Notes: generated from the sequence alone by a model not told the origin. Shown: positions 41,048 to 51,829, counted from the stretch's first letter. The stretch: DNA of 64,000 nucleotides from Spirochaetales bacterium Spiro_07 (GCA_001603145.1 LVBI01000018.1:1-64000), one strand, 5' to 3'. Numbers and translations are program-made.

Positions 41048-43045
41048 ATGAGACCGTTCAAAGTTTACGCACCTTATGAGCCGTCAGGCGACCAGCCTGA
41101 AGCAATTAAAAAGCTTGCAGAAGGTTTTTTGCGCGGAGATGCTTTTCAGACATTAAAAGGCGTTACAGGTTCGGGCAAGACATTTACCATGGCAAAGATT
41201 ATCGAAGCCATTCAGCGCCCTACCCTTGTTATAAGCCACAACAAGACTCTTTCGGCGCAGCTCTACCGCGAGTTCAAAAGCTTTTTTCCGGAAAACGCGG
41301 TCGAATACTTCGTCTCATATTACGACTATTATCAGCCGGAAGCTTATGTGCCCGCCAGAGACCTTTACATCGAAAAAGACGCTTCGATTAATGACGAAAT
41401 CGACCACATGCGTCTTGCCGCAACATACAGCCTTATGGAGCGCCGCGACGTAATTGTCGTTGCAACGGTTTCGTGCATCTACGGTCTCGGTATGCCGGAA
41501 CTTTACCACGACATGCGCATTCACATTGAAAAAGGCGAAACGCTCGACACGATTGAATTTTCTAAAAAACTCATTAGCCTGCAATATAAGCGCAACGATT
41601 TTGGCTTTGAACGCGGCGATTTCCGCATCCGCGGCGACGCGATTGAGATTTTTCCGGCTTATATGGAAACAGATGAAGCTTACAGGATTGACCTTGAATG
41701 GGAAGAAGTCGCAAGAATCAGGCGCATTAACTCAATTTCAGGGCAGACAATCGAAGAACTTGACGAAACCACAATCTATCCGGCAAAGCACTTCGTTGTG
41801 CCGCAGAACATGCTGATTTCGGCAGTTGACCGCATACGCGATGAAATGACCGCGCAGGTTGAGCTTTTCAGACAGCAGGGCAAAATACTTGAAGCAGAGC
41901 GCCTTAAGACGCGCACAACCTATGACATTGAAATGCTTTCAGAAATGGGCAGATGCCCCGGAATAGAGAATTATTCAGGCCCAATTTCGGGTAGAAAGCG
42001 CGGCGAACCGCCTGCAACGCTGCTGCACTATTTTCCGGATGATTTCTGCTGCATGATTGATGAAGCGCATGTTACAGTGCCGCAGATTGGCGCAATGTAC
42101 GAAGGCGACCGCTCGCGGAAGCAGAATCTCATTGACTTTGGGTTCAGGCTGCCGAGCGCGCTTGACAACAGGCCGCTCAAAGCTGATGAATTCAACAAAA
42201 AGGTTAAGCAGACAATTTTTGTTACCGCCACGCCGCGCAAGGAAGAGACCGAAAAATCTACGCAGATTGTCGAGCAGCTTATACGCCCAACCGGTCTGCT
42301 TGATCCGACAGTTTCAGTGCGGCCGAGCGAAGGCCAGATGGAAGACATCTATAACGAGATAAAGCTCCGCGTTGAACGCAACGAACGCTGCTTGCTGCTT
42401 ACGCTCACAAAGAAAATGGCTGAAGACTTGACCGATTATCTCAGCGGCTTCGGCTTGAAAGTGCGCTACATTCACAGCGAAATTGACACGATTGAGCGCG
42501 TAGAAATACTGAAAAGCCTCCGCACCGGCGAAATCGACATTCTTGTGGGCATCAATCTTTTGAGAGAAGGCATCGACCTGCCGGAAGTTTCGTTTATCGC
42601 CATTCTTGACGCTGACAAAATCGGCTTTTTACGCAGCGCGACAAGCTTGATTCAGATTATCGGGCGCGCGGCCCGAAACCAGAACGGCGCTGTCGTTATG
42701 TACGCCGACACAATTAGCCCGGCCATGAAAGAAGCAATCGCCGAAACCGAGCACAGGCGCGCCATTCAGAGCGCGTATAACGAGGCACACGGCATTACGC
42801 CTGAAACGGTGCACAAAGCTATAAACGATATTTTGGTGCGCCAAGAAAAAGACGCCGAAGAAAACACCGCAGTTGAAACTAAGGCATTGATAAACAGCTT
42901 CAACCCGATGATTCCGAAAGAGCGCAAGAAGCTTCTCAAGGCACTTGAGCAGCAGATGCTCGACCATGCCGAGCGGCTTGAATATGAAGAAGCCGCAGCC
43001 TTGCGTAACGAGATTGAAGACATCAAGAAAAAGTATGGCAGCTGA
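41048..43045 (+). CDS. uvrB: UvrABC excision repair subunit B
   Basis: 665 residues, normal UvrB length. DNA-damage verification helicase of nucleotide excision repair, loaded by UvrA and joined by UvrC. Seen: Walker A GVTGSGKTFTMA, the damage-binding beta-hairpin YYDYYQPEAYVP, CCMIDEAHVTVPQIGAMY, VGINLLREGIDLPEVSFIAILDADKIGFLRS, IGRAARN, and the C-terminal UVR helix pair (LEQQMLDHAERLEYEEAAALRNEIE). No classical SOS box was recognised upstream. The MBL hydrolase follows after 11 bases and is probably cotranscribed. Confidence 0.97.
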   Translation: MRPFKVYAPYEPSGDQPEAIKKLAEGFLRGDAFQTLKGVTGSGKTFTMAKIIEAIQRPTLVISHNKTLSAQLYREFKSFFPENAVEYFVSYYDYYQPEAYVPARDLYIEKDASINDEIDHMRLAATYSLMERRDVIVVATVSCIYGLGMPELYHDMRIHIEKGETLDTIEFSKKLISLQYKRNDFGFERGDFRIRGDAIEIFPAYMETDEAYRIDLEWEEVARIRRINSISGQTIEELDETTIYPAKHFVVPQNMLISAVDRIRDEMTAQVELFRQQGKILEAERLKTRTTYDIEMLSEMGRCPGIENYSGPISGRKRGEPPATLLHYFPDDFCCMIDEAHVTVPQIGAMYEGDRSRKQNLIDFGFRLPSALDNRPLKADEFNKKVKQTIFVTATPRKEETEKSTQIVEQLIRPTGLLDPTVSVRPSEGQMEDIYNEIKLRVERNERCLLLTLTKKMAEDLTDYLSGFGLKVRYIHSEIDTIERVEILKSLRTGEIDILVGINLLREGIDLPEVSFIAILDADKIGFLRSATSLIQIIGRAARNQNGAVVMYADTISPAMKEAIAETEHRRAIQSAYNEAHGITPETVHKAINDILVRQEKDAEENTAVETKALINSFNPMIPKERKKLLKALEQQMLDHAERLEYEEAAALRNEIEDIKKKYGS

Positions 43046-43056
43046 CGGAGAACCAA

Positions 43057-43857
43057 ATGAAACTTACAATAACTGGAACAGGCACAAGCCACGGAATGCC
43101 GGTAATCGGCTGCAAATGCAAGGCGTGCACTTCAAAAGACCCGAAAGATATGCGCTACCGTGCAAGTGCCATCGTCAATGACGGTGACACCTACGTCGTA
43201 ATAGACACCGGCCCAGAATTCAGGCTGCAGGCGCTTGCCTATGGGCTTTGCAAGCTTGACGCCGTGCTTTTAACGCACGCGCACGCAGACCATGTGCACG
43301 GTCTTGACGATATCCGCGTTTTCTCAAGAGACAAATCTATGAAGGTTTATTCTGACCCGAACACGCTTGAAGAAGTGCGCTGCTGCTACGATTATGTATT
43401 CAGACCGACACAGCGCGGCGGCGGCAAGCCTTTAATAGAGCTTGTGAACTGCACCGATTACAATGCGGAAAACCCGCTTAAGATTGGCTCAATAGACTTT
43501 GTGCCTGTGCCGATGATGCACGGAGTTTTGCCGACGACAGGCTGGCGCTTCGGCAAATTCGCTTATCTGACTGATTTGAGCTTTTTGCCGCCTTCGTCTT
43601 TTGAACGCATTAAGGGAATTGAAGTGCTTATTATCGACGGGCTTAGAACAAAACCACACGAAACGCATTTTACGTTTGACCAGGCGCTTGAAGCCGCTGA
43701 AAAGACTTCTGCCACGCAGGTTTATCTGACGCATTTTTGCCACGATTACACGCACAAAGAAATAAAGCAAATGCTGAACGAAAAGAAGAAGCATTTCAGC
43801 CGACTTGCCGGTTGCATTGTCGAACCGGCTTACGACGGTCTTTCTATCGAGCTTTAA
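43057..43857 (+). CDS. Metallo-beta-lactamase-fold hydrolase, PhnP-like
   Basis: 266 residues of the PhnP/tRNase-Z-like MBL branch. The start GTGTSHGMPVIGCKCKAC is typical of PhnP-like phosphodiesterases, with cysteines for an extra structural zinc. The catalytic metal site is THAHADHVHG. LIIDGLR and LTHFCHDYTH supply later ligands. These enzymes hydrolyse cyclic or linear phosphodiesters; no phn genes are nearby, so the substrate is open. GGAG lies 6 bases before ATG. Confidence 0.85.
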   Translation: MKLTITGTGTSHGMPVIGCKCKACTSKDPKDMRYRASAIVNDGDTYVVIDTGPEFRLQALAYGLCKLDAVLLTHAHADHVHGLDDIRVFSRDKSMKVYSDPNTLEEVRCCYDYVFRPTQRGGGKPLIELVNCTDYNAENPLKIGSIDFVPVPMMHGVLPTTGWRFGKFAYLTDLSFLPPSSFERIKGIEVLIIDGLRTKPHETHFTFDQALEAAEKTSATQVYLTHFCHDYTHKEIKQMLNEKKKHFSRLAGCIVEPAYDGLSIEL

Positions 43858-43936
43858 TTAATCTGAACGCGGCGCACCGGCGCGCGAATGAAAATCACAC
43901 ATCAATCAGCTTAAATTATCCTCAATGTCTTTAAAA

Positions 43937-43970
43937 CAAAAAAAGAGCCGCTAAAAATGCGGCTCTTTAA
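43937..43970. terminator. Bidirectional terminator between the MBL gene and rpmB
   Basis: AAAGAGCCGC (43942-43951) pairs with GCGGCTCTTT (43959-43968), with an A run on the left and T on both transcribed ends. Confidence 0.85.
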
Positions 43971-44007
43971 TCATCAGTGCAAAAACACAGATTAAATGAC
44001 TGGAAAA

Positions 44008-44199
44008 TCAGACTTTCTTTGTTACATAGCCGCTTCTCAAGCAGCGTGTGCACATTTTTACAGTTACTGTTGTTCCGCCAATTTCAGTTTTTACGGCAAC
44101 AATGTTCGGCTTCCATGTGCGGCGAACGTGGTTGTAAGACTTACTTACTTTGTTGCCATGAAGTGAACCCTTTCCGCAAATATCACATCTTCTTGACAT
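44008..44199 (-). CDS. rpmB: 50S ribosomal protein L28
   Basis: 63 residues with the L28 pattern: RRCDICGKGSLHGNKVSKSYNHVRRTWKPN ... CTRCLRSG. The two CxxC pairs make it the zinc-binding (C+) form. The protein sits near the E site of the large subunit. Upstream sequence TTAGGTAGG provides the ribosome site. It is monocistronic, between a terminator and the repeat array. Confidence 0.95.
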   Translation of the reverse strand: MSRRCDICGKGSLHGNKVSKSYNHVRRTWKPNIVAVKTEIGGTTVTVKMCTRCLRSGYVTKKV

Positions 44200-44384
44200 A
44201 TTTGTACCTACCTAAATAGTTTCTTCGTAATTAGAGCTTGAAGCATACCAAAATCAATGAATAAGGTCAAGGTCTTTTCGCAGCAGATTTATCTACAGTT
44301 AAAGCTTGTTCGTCGAAAATCTCAAGCTTGTTTACAAATCTCAAAACAGTGCGTTTATGCACATATGCTGTCGGGCGCAGAGCA

Positions 44385-44485
44385 CGGTTCAAAATCGCGC
44401 AATAATGCGCTATATACTGTTTGTTGTATGGAAACTATTAACACGCCGCTTTCGCGGCGACAACAAACAGAATATTTTTGAACCG
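44385..44485. repeat. About 100-base nested-hairpin element, copy 1
   Basis: Outer arms CGGTTCAAAA and TTTTGAACCG enclose hairpin GCGCAATAATGCGC and a larger one (CTGTTTGTTG / CAACAAACAG) that itself holds CGCCGC/GCGGCG. Copy 2 at 54961-55059 keeps every helix although the bases in several stems differ. No coding potential. Confidence 0.7.
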
Positions 44486-44531
44486 CACTCCACGCCCTCT
44501 GCCGTTGTACACACGCCATAAATGAACACCC

Positions 44532-44951
44532 TTTGTGCATCAGTCAAAGGGTTTGCCGATTAAGCTAATTCCCTAGATTAAGCTATTGCAAACCCCGTTG
44601 TGCATCCGTTACAAGTTTTTGCTTGCAAAAACTTGGCCGTTTTGCCAGATAGAGCTAATTCCGTAAATTAAGCCACTGCAAAACAATGTGCATCAGTTAC
44701 AAGTTTGCGACTTGCGCAAACTTGCAGGGTTTGCCGATAAGACTAATTACGTAGATTAAGCTATTGCAAACTCATTGTGCATTCGTTACCAGTTTTGCGG
44801 AGCAAAACTGGCAGGGTTTGCCGATTAAGCTAATTCCCTAGATTAGGCTATTGCAAACCCCGTTGTGCATCCGTTACAAGTTTTTGCTTGCAAAAACTTG
44901 GCCGTTTTGCTCGATAAAGCTAATTCAATAGATTGAGCTACTGCAAAACGC
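44532..44951. repeat. Tandem array of five modular hairpin units
   Basis: Units of about 85-90 bases: linker TTGTGCATCCGTTAC, short hairpin, long-loop hairpin. Short-hairpin stems are CAAGTTTTTGC/GCAAAAACTTG (44612-44635), CAAGTTTGCG/CGCAAACTTG (44700-44724) and CCAGTTTTGC/GCAAAACTGG (44789-44811); the fifth unit repeats the first form. Long-loop stems alternate between GGTTTGC/GCAAACC and CGTTTTGC/GCAAAAC. The first unit is shortened. The last base of the array (44951) touches the stop codon of the next gene. Confidence 0.85.
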
Positions 44952-47108
44952 CTAGATTGAAAACTGGTCGACTTGGTCGCCGATTTCGACAATTGATTTT
45001 TCCATAACAGAAGAAATCGAAGTGAGCGAGTTGCCCATCTGCGCAATTCTGCCAGCACTGCGCGACATTTCATTCATACTGTGCTTCATCGCATCAGTTT
45101 CATGCTGCAAGGTTTCAACCTCATCCATAATTGCGCGGCTGCCTTCGGTCATCTGCTGAGAAGCTTTCTGAACTTCAGCAGTGCTGTCGTTCATGTTGAG
45201 CAGCGCATCTGTAATCTTGACAGAGCCGCTCTGCTGCTGGGTCATGGCTTCTTTTATCTGGCGCACGAGCATGTCAGTTTCACGCACCTCAGCCGCAAGG
45301 TGCGTGTAGCCTTTTACGCCCTCTTGTGTTGAAACTACGACAGTGTTTATAGTTGCCTGAATATGGCTAAGCTGGTCGCCGATAGTCTTTGACTGTCTTG
45401 TAGAAGTCTCTGAAAGCTTTCGGATTTCGTCTGCAACAACTGCAAAGCCTTTGCCCGCCTCGCCTGCGTGAGCCGCCTCAATTGCGGCGTTCATCGCAAG
45501 CAGGTTTGTCTGACTAGCGATGTTTGCAATCGCCGTGTTCGCGTCGTTAAGCAGCATTGACTGATTTTCGATTTCAGCAATCTGCTCCTGAAGCTTGCTC
45601 TGCGTTTCTGCGCCTTTCTGCGCGTCTTCGGCGAGCGCACCGAATGAAGACGCCATCTTATCAACAGAGCTGTTGACTTCGCCGATACTGCTTATCATTT
45701 GCTCGATGACACTTGAAGCTTCTTGCACAACTTTTGACTGCGTGCTGACAAGCAAATCAAGCGAGCGGATATTTTCGATGATGCTTCGGATATTATCGGC
45801 TGTCTGCCCGATGCCGGTGTTCTGCGCCGAAAGCTTGCCTTCAAGAGTGCTGATGCTGCCAGTAATCTGCGAAATCGCCGCCGAAGTTTCGTGCGTTCCG
45901 TTTTTGAGCGATTCACCAGCAGTTGCAAGCGACTGCTTTGACTGCTTCATGCTCTCAATGATGTTCTGAAGCTTTTCAGAAAATGCGTTGAAACCGTCTG
46001 CAACGTCGCCGATTTCGTTGTGCGAACTTACTTTTATGCGATTTGCAAGGTTTGCCTTGCCCTGCGCAATGTCATTCGCATTCTGAACTATGTTGTCACA
46101 AATAACTTTGAGTGGCTTCATAACCCTTCTTGCAAGCAGTGCCGAAATACAGGCAACTGCCAAAGCAAGAATAATGCAAATTGATGCCATAATTGAGGCG
46201 GTCGAAGAAAAAGCCGCAAAAACAGTTTCTTTCGGGCTGAACGCCGCAATCTGATAGCTTGTTCTCGGGTTCGTAACGAACTGCACAAAATAAGTCTTGC
46301 CGTCAATTTGCATTGCTCCGCTGTTTTTACCTGAAGCCAAAAGCTCCTTCAAACCAGGAATGTTTATTTCGCTTATGTTCTTGAAGTTGTTCTTTGAAGG
46401 GCTTGTATCGGCAAGAATCGTTCCGTCTTTCTGAATCATCATAAGGAAGCAGCCTTCGCCGAAATCAATTTTATTCAGAATATTGGTGAGCGTATCGAGC
46501 GAAACTTCGATTGATGCATTGCCGATGAAATCGCCGTTGTTATCATAGACACAGCGCGTAATACCGACAACCGTAGCACCTACAGTAGAAGCAAAAGCAT
46601 CTGTTATCATGACCTTGCCGTTGCCTTTGTTCGCCGTTTCATACCAGCCACGCTTACGTGGGTCGTAGCCGCCGTTCATTGAGCTGTCAAAATTGGTTGC
46701 GTAGCCGCCCCATTTGGTTCCGATGTATATTTCAGCAATGTCTGAATCATGTGCGGCAAAAATCTTGCATAGATTGCGGATTTCTTCTTCGGTGCGGCTC
46801 TTCTTGTATTCAAGAATCTGAATCACGCCTTCTTCATCCACAAACGAATGAATTGTATCGTCGGCTGCTTTTGTCTGATTTGATTCCGCAAAGACGTTCA
46901 GCTCAATTTCTTTTGCACTGAAAAACATTGCGATTGAATCAGAAAATTCTGAAAGCCCGACTTCTGCGGTGTTAAAGAAGTTCTTAAGGCATGCTCTTTT
47001 AAAGAAAACGCCTGTTACAACAGAAGTGATTGCAACGCTTACAAGAATGATTAAGATTGCTCCAATGGTAATTTTTGTAGAAATTGCCAGAGTCCGTTTG
47101 CCACTCAT
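44952..47108 (-). CDS. Methyl-accepting chemotaxis protein with dCache sensor
   Basis: 718 residues: transmembrane helix at about 13-35, extracytoplasmic double-Cache domain (about 40-290; [22 protein letters not shown] and [27 protein letters not shown]), second helix (about 300-325), HAMP, then the signalling domain with tip [36 protein letters not shown]. dCache domains bind amino acids and other small solutes. C-terminal 300 residues are nearly the same as in the two 691-residue receptors downstream, while the sensors differ, showing duplication with sensor divergence. The stop codon abuts the repeat array. Confidence 0.93.
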   Translation of the reverse strand: MSGKRTLAISTKITIGAILIILVSVAITSVVTGVFFKRACLKNFFNTAEVGLSEFSDSIAMFFSAKEIELNVFAESNQTKAADDTIHSFVDEEGVIQILEYKKSRTEEEIRNLCKIFAAHDSDIAEIYIGTKWGGYATNFDSSMNGGYDPRKRGWYETANKGNGKVMITDAFASTVGATVVGITRCVYDNNGDFIGNASIEVSLDTLTNILNKIDFGEGCFLMMIQKDGTILADTSPSKNNFKNISEINIPGLKELLASGKNSGAMQIDGKTYFVQFVTNPRTSYQIAAFSPKETVFAAFSSTASIMASICIILALAVACISALLARRVMKPLKVICDNIVQNANDIAQGKANLANRIKVSSHNEIGDVADGFNAFSEKLQNIIESMKQSKQSLATAGESLKNGTHETSAAISQITGSISTLEGKLSAQNTGIGQTADNIRSIIENIRSLDLLVSTQSKVVQEASSVIEQMISSIGEVNSSVDKMASSFGALAEDAQKGAETQSKLQEQIAEIENQSMLLNDANTAIANIASQTNLLAMNAAIEAAHAGEAGKGFAVVADEIRKLSETSTRQSKTIGDQLSHIQATINTVVVSTQEGVKGYTHLAAEVRETDMLVRQIKEAMTQQQSGSVKITDALLNMNDSTAEVQKASQQMTEGSRAIMDEVETLQHETDAMKHSMNEMSRSAGRIAQMGNSLTSISSVMEKSIVEIGDQVDQFSI

Positions 47109-47153
47109 AAAATACTCCCTATAGTTACATCAAAAACGAAAATACCGTCTGAT

Positions 47154-47217
47154 GTTTTTCCGGCTTTTCTTGCCAGATTTTCACTTTTAATGATGCAAAC
47201 GTTTTTATTTATAGCAA
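47154..47217 (-). promoter_or_regulatory. Conserved chemoreceptor leader, copy 1
   Basis: The minus strand reads TATAAATAAAAACGTTTGC, ATCATTAAAAGTGAAAA, then hairpin CTGGC/GCCGG followed by AAAAAC. The same order and nearly the same sequence lies before the receptor starting at 51699. The TATAAATA stretch may be a -10 region, leaving about 100 bases of leader. Confidence 0.5.
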
Positions 47218-47452
47218 CAACAGAGAAATAAGAACTTTTTTTACTTGAAATACTATACAACAGAGCGATTATTTTGTCAATTTTTCTAATTAATTTAATA
47301 AGTCAAATCAACGAACTCCGACACAGAGCGTCGGGATATGAAACCCTCCACACGAATCAGTCTAATTTTACACAGCTTCAGCGGTACGGCAAAACAAATG
47401 CATCTATCTCATACGGCGTCCAGTATAGGGAAAAAAAATCTATTTTCTCCAG

Positions 47453-47481
47453 TTGAAAAAAGTAATTGATTAGTTTATACT
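47453..47481 (+). promoter_or_regulatory. Promoter of the plus-strand chemoreceptor
   Basis: TTGAAA (47453-47458), 17 bases, TATACT (47476-47481), then about 40 bases of leader with TTGGAG before the ATG at 47521. The rest of 47218-47452 shows no gene. Confidence 0.65.
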
Positions 47482-47520
47482 AACCAATAACAATTTGTTA
47501 TATTTTTGGAGCATCATGCC

Positions 47521-49386
47521 ATGACAGAAGCAGTCAATTCAAAAATTGAAATTACAAAAAAGCTTTTCTTCTATTATATTTGTGTTTTCATTGTTCCAGT
47601 TTTTGTAAGCTGGCTTACATTAGTCCGGTTACGCATTTTTGACGTTCAGGAAACTCTGATTGGATTTACTTCCCCTGTTGCCATTATTGGTATAGGCTTG
47701 GTATATTCTTTTATTCTTTTCTGGTGGTTCTCGCAGACAAAGCTGCTCAAAGCCTATAACCCGGATGACCCTGAATCTGTTGTCAAGACAAATAAAGTTG
47801 CAAGAAGATTCCAGTCTGTAGCGTTAGTGACAGGAGTTTTAAACGCATTCTTTAGTGCCTTTATAGTTCAAAAAGCTTTTGCCAGCAAGAATGTGTTCGT
47901 TGATGTTGCACCGCTTTATACGACGTGTTTCGGAAATGTGTTCTTGATTGCACAGTCTTTCTACACTCTTTTCCTTCAAAATCTGGAACGTCTGCTTAAG
48001 GTTCTGCCCTTCCGCAAGGAATTTCAGGCTATGTCGCTTATAATCCGTTCCACTTTGATAAGCACATGCGGTGCAACCGGCTTTATTATGATTACAATCA
48101 CGCCGGTTCTTTCTTCAGCCCTGAAGGATGTTCCAAATACAGAATTGGTGTGGAAATACATTTTCCCGGAAGGCATTTTTGGTGCAATTTTCATTATTAT
48201 TACAAGCCTTCTTCAGATGCGTGGTATACACGCAAAAATAAAAGATATTCAGTTTTTTACGCAGAAAGTTGCAGAAAAAGATTACACCGGCAACAGATTG
48301 CCGGTTACGACGCGCAATGAAATCGGTCTTTTGACGAATGACTTGAATGCATTTAAAGACGAAACGCATAAGCTTTTGGCAGACATTGAAAAATCTGTTG
48401 AAATTTCACTTAACACGGCAGAAAATGTTAACTCAAGTATGACCGCTACTTCGAAATCAGTTGAAGAAATCATGAAAAACATCAACATGGTCAAAGAGCG
48501 GACCGGCTATCAGTCTGAGCGTGTTTCTAAAAGTGATGAAACCATTCAGACCATGATTTCAAAAATCAATGAGCTGAATGAAAATGTAAATATTCAGGTG
48601 GACTGCGTTTCAAATTCTTCAAGTGCAGTTGAAGAGATGGTAGAAAATATCCGCTCGGTAACACAGATTCTCGAAGGAAACTCAAAAACCGTGCAGACTC
48701 TCGGCGCTGAGTCTGAAACAGGCAGAACGCGCATTAATGAGTCTGCCGAGCTTGCAGAGCATATTCTCGAAAAATCAGCTGGCCTTATGGAAGCTTCTTC
48801 TGTTGTTCAGAGCATTGCGACACAGACTAACCTTCTTGCGATGAATGCCGCAATTGAGGCTGCACACGCCGGTGAATCGGGCAAAGGTTTTGCCGTTGTT
48901 GCAGATGAAATCAGAAAGCTTGCAGAGCAGTCAAATGAACAGGGCAAGAACATCGGAACGCAGCTTAGCGAATTGCAGGAAATCATTCAGAATGTTTCTG
49001 AAAACACAAAGGCGGTACAGAACCAGTTTGAAGTTATTTTTGATTTGACGGGCAAGGTTCAGCAGCAGGAAGCAGTAATAAGAAATGCAATGGACGAGCA
49101 GAATGCCGGTAACGTTCAGGTGCTTCAGTCTATAAACGAGATTAAATCTTCGGCAGATGTCGTAAAGAACAACACGAACGTGCTTCTCAGTGGCGGCAAG
49201 CAGATCGGTGACGAGATGAAAAACCTTGAAAGCGTAACGCAGGAAATTACTGATTCAATGAACAAAATGGCGGCTGATTCGGGGCAGATTACACAGTCTG
49301 TAGAAGCTTGCCAGAACTTGAGTAACGAAAACCAGAGCAACCTTGAAGCACTGAAAAACAACGTCGGAATGTTCAAGATTAAATAG
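47521..49386 (+). CDS. Methyl-accepting chemotaxis protein with six-helix membrane domain
   Basis: 621 residues from ATG 47521, which has GGAG 9 bases upstream; an in-frame TTG at 47506 overlaps that site. Six hydrophobic segments in the first 235 residues, no large periplasmic domain, a HAMP-like segment and a signalling domain with tip [36 protein letters not shown]. Same architecture as the receptor at 11999-13918 but on the opposite strand to its dCache neighbours. Signal unknown; possibly membrane potential, redox or a partner protein. Confidence 0.9.
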   Translation: MTEAVNSKIEITKKLFFYYICVFIVPVFVSWLTLVRLRIFDVQETLIGFTSPVAIIGIGLVYSFILFWWFSQTKLLKAYNPDDPESVVKTNKVARRFQSVALVTGVLNAFFSAFIVQKAFASKNVFVDVAPLYTTCFGNVFLIAQSFYTLFLQNLERLLKVLPFRKEFQAMSLIIRSTLISTCGATGFIMITITPVLSSALKDVPNTELVWKYIFPEGIFGAIFIIITSLLQMRGIHAKIKDIQFFTQKVAEKDYTGNRLPVTTRNEIGLLTNDLNAFKDETHKLLADIEKSVEISLNTAENVNSSMTATSKSVEEIMKNINMVKERTGYQSERVSKSDETIQTMISKINELNENVNIQVDCVSNSSSAVEEMVENIRSVTQILEGNSKTVQTLGAESETGRTRINESAELAEHILEKSAGLMEASSVVQSIATQTNLLAMNAAIEAAHAGESGKGFAVVADEIRKLAEQSNEQGKNIGTQLSELQEIIQNVSENTKAVQNQFEVIFDLTGKVQQQEAVIRNAMDEQNAGNVQVLQSINEIKSSADVVKNNTNVLLSGGKQIGDEMKNLESVTQEITDSMNKMAADSGQITQSVEACQNLSNENQSNLEALKNNVGMFKIK

Positions 49387-49530
49387 CCTAAGCGAACACC
49401 GACGCAGACTCGTAGCGGAGCTTCAAGCGCGCTCCAGTTATCCCCATCGTGTCCATTGCCGTGCTTGACACGGCAATCTCGCCCTGTGCAGCAGTCTAAA
49501 GCGCGCCGTTGCACACGACTCAAACAAGCC

Positions 49531-49623
49531 GCCATTGTACATTCGTTACAAGTTTGCGCTCTGCGCAAACTTGGCCGTTTTGCCCGATTAAGCTTTTCCG
49601 TAGATTGAGCTACTGCAAAACGC
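49531..49623. repeat. Single modular hairpin unit
   Basis: Linker CCATTGTACATTCGTTACAAG, short hairpin CAAGTTTGCGC/GCGCAAACTTG, long-loop hairpin CGTTTTGC/GCAAAACG with the inner GATTAAGC/GTAGATTGAGC motif. Its last base touches the stop codon of the receptor ending at 49624. Confidence 0.85.
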
Positions 49624-51699
49624 TTAAACTTCAAACTGATTGACCTGCTCGCCAAGCTCGTTTATTGATTTTTCCATTACAAGAGAAATTTCTGTAAGAG
49701 AACTGCCCATCTGATCAATGCGGTCTGCGCCGTGCGACATCTCCGTCATGCTCTGGCGCATCTTTTCAGTTTCTTGCTGAAGCGTGCCAACCTCGTCGAT
49801 GATGACGCGGCTGCCTTCGCTCATGTCTTTTGATGCATCGCGAACTTCGGCAGTGCTTTCGTTCAGGTTGCGCAATGCAGCAGTAATCTGAGTTGAGCCT
49901 TCCTGCTGCTCTGTCATCGCAGCCTTTATCTGCTGAACCAAATCGTCAGTAACGCGAATCTCTTTTGCAAGAGCTGTATAGCCCTGAACACCCTGCTGAG
50001 TTGAAACTACAACAGCGTCGATTGTGTCTTGAATGTGCTTTAGCTGGTCGCCGATAGTCTTTGACTGTCTTGTAGAAGTTTCTGAAAGTTTTCGGATTTC
50101 GTCTGCAACAACTGCAAAACCTTTGCCCGCCTCGCCGGCGTGCGCAGCCTCAATCGCGGCGTTCATCGCAAGCAGGTTTGTCTGACTAGCAATGTTTGCA
50201 ATCGCTGTGTTAGCGTCATTCAAGAGCTTAGACTGATTCTCGATTTCTGCAATCTGTTCCTGCAACTTGCCCTGTGTTTCCGCGCCGTTTTCGGCATCTT
50301 TGGCAAGCACACCAAACGAAGACGCCATCTTGTCGATTGAACGATCGACTTCGCTTATGTTGCCAATCATCTCCTCAACGGCGCTGGAAGCTTCTTGCAC
50401 AACTCTTGACTGCGTTCTTACAAGGTCTTCAAGCGAATGAATGTTGTCGATTATTCCGTGAATAGTTTTTGTTGTCTGCTCAACGCTTGCGTTCTGTGTG
50501 GCAATGTTGCCCTCAAGGCCGCTGATGCTGCCCGTAATTTGCGAGATTGCCGCCGAAGTTTCGTGCGTGCCTGTCTTGAGCGATTCACCTGCACGGCTCA
50601 AAGACTGACCAGAATGTTTCATGCTGCTGATGATGTTCTGAAGTCTTTCTGAAAACAGGTTGAAGCCGTCTGCAAGCAGAGAAGCCTCTGTAGTGAAATA
50701 GCTTCTGTATTTTCTTGAGAAATCGCCTTTTGCGATATACGAACAACCGTCGGCAAGTTCCCTGAAGTTTTTTGAAACTCTTGTTGAAAGAATAATGTCG
50801 ATTACAATCATAATCACGATGATTGCGATAAGCGCGGCAATAACGATGTATATCATGCGCATATAAGCACCTGTAAAATCTAAAACAGGGCCTTCTGCAA
50901 CGATGTACCAGTTCGTATATTTCACCGGATGAACGCCGTAAAACGTGTTGCCTTCTATAAACGTTTTGGCTTTTCCGTCAAGATAATCTTTTGCTGTATA
51001 AGTTTTGAAAGAAACGTCGTCAAAATAGTTCTTGTTCATAATGGCGGCGAAATCATCGTTTGTAATGTAAAGGCCGTCTGCTGTAATTATATGAATGTTG
51101 CTGTTCGGCGAAAGGTTTATCTCTTTTACGGCTTTTGAAAGGTCGTCAAGAACAATATCTGCCGCCGTAATGCCGAGCTGCTTGCCCTCTTTGTCAAGAA
51201 CGCGGTAGCTCATCGTAACGCAGATTTTGCCTGAATTCATGTCGGTGTACGGGTCTGTGTAAACAACGTCCTTGTGGTTTTTCACCGCATTCTGAAACCA
51301 TGTTCGCGTACTCGCGTCAAAATCAGGCGGCGCCTGCCAACCGATGTTCGTAATAAGGTAGCCGCCTTCCCACTGCTGCTCAAGGGTCTGATAATAGAGC
51401 ATCGAGCCTTCCATCATCCTGTCGCCAAGCTGCTCAATTACAGGCGTCAGCAGCTCACGGTTGTTCAAGACCGAAACTGTCGTCGAAAGGTTCGTAACAA
51501 GGTCGTTATATTCGCCAAGAATGCCGGCAACTTCTTCGCTCAAAGTTTCCATTGTCTGGCTTACTGAACTTACAGTTGATTTTCTAAGAATGCCGCCCGT
51601 AAGAATCGTGAATGAAATGCAAAGAAAAAGAGCCGCAATCAGCATTGTGCCGATTGTGCCAATCAAAAGTTCCGAAATGAGAGAAAGATGTTTCTTCAT
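49624..51699 (-). CDS. Methyl-accepting chemotaxis protein with dCache sensor
   Basis: 691 residues: transmembrane helix about 10-32, dCache domain about 40-280 ([56 protein letters not shown]), second helix about 285-308, HAMP, and a signalling domain with tip [34 protein letters not shown]. Very similar along its length to the receptor at 52643-54718, a recent duplicate; differences concentrate in the first half of the sensor. The MSEG... helices near the C-terminus hold likely methylation sites. AAGAGGT precedes ATG. Confidence 0.93.
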   Translation of the reverse strand: MKKHLSLISELLIGTIGTMLIAALFLCISFTILTGGILRKSTVSSVSQTMETLSEEVAGILGEYNDLVTNLSTTVSVLNNRELLTPVIEQLGDRMMEGSMLYYQTLEQQWEGGYLITNIGWQAPPDFDASTRTWFQNAVKNHKDVVYTDPYTDMNSGKICVTMSYRVLDKEGKQLGITAADIVLDDLSKAVKEINLSPNSNIHIITADGLYITNDDFAAIMNKNYFDDVSFKTYTAKDYLDGKAKTFIEGNTFYGVHPVKYTNWYIVAEGPVLDFTGAYMRMIYIVIAALIAIIVIMIVIDIILSTRVSKNFRELADGCSYIAKGDFSRKYRSYFTTEASLLADGFNLFSERLQNIISSMKHSGQSLSRAGESLKTGTHETSAAISQITGSISGLEGNIATQNASVEQTTKTIHGIIDNIHSLEDLVRTQSRVVQEASSAVEEMIGNISEVDRSIDKMASSFGVLAKDAENGAETQGKLQEQIAEIENQSKLLNDANTAIANIASQTNLLAMNAAIEAAHAGEAGKGFAVVADEIRKLSETSTRQSKTIGDQLKHIQDTIDAVVVSTQQGVQGYTALAKEIRVTDDLVQQIKAAMTEQQEGSTQITAALRNLNESTAEVRDASKDMSEGSRVIIDEVGTLQQETEKMRQSMTEMSHGADRIDQMGSSLTEISLVMEKSINELGEQVNQFEV

Positions 51700-51759
51700 C
51701 TTATGTATACCTCTTGCCTAAAAACCATCAATTATCTGAAACGACAATATTAGTTCTCT

Positions 51760-51829
51760 GTTTTTCCGGCTTTATTTCTGCCGAAAGTTTTACTTTTAAT
51801 GATAGCAAGACGTTTTTATTTATAATAAC
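51760..51829 (-). promoter_or_regulatory. Conserved chemoreceptor leader, copy 2
   Basis: On the minus strand TATAAATAAAAACGTCTTGC, ATCATTAAAAGTAAAAC, hairpin CGGC/GCCG followed by GAAAAAC: the same modules as before the receptor starting at 47108. The third dCache receptor (start 54718) lacks it. Confidence 0.5.

Noticed and set aside
44380-44400. tRNA-like T-arm sequence GGTTCAAAA
   Set aside because: Part of the outer stem of a repeated hairpin element; no cloverleaf or acceptor stem around it, and the same sequence recurs at 54961.
44532-44951. Integron attC array
   Set aside because: The units fold and sit at gene ends as attC sites do, but I do not find the paired R boxes of attC, and no tyrosine-recombinase integrase is in the window. 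A genome search for an integrase and attC profile hits would decide.
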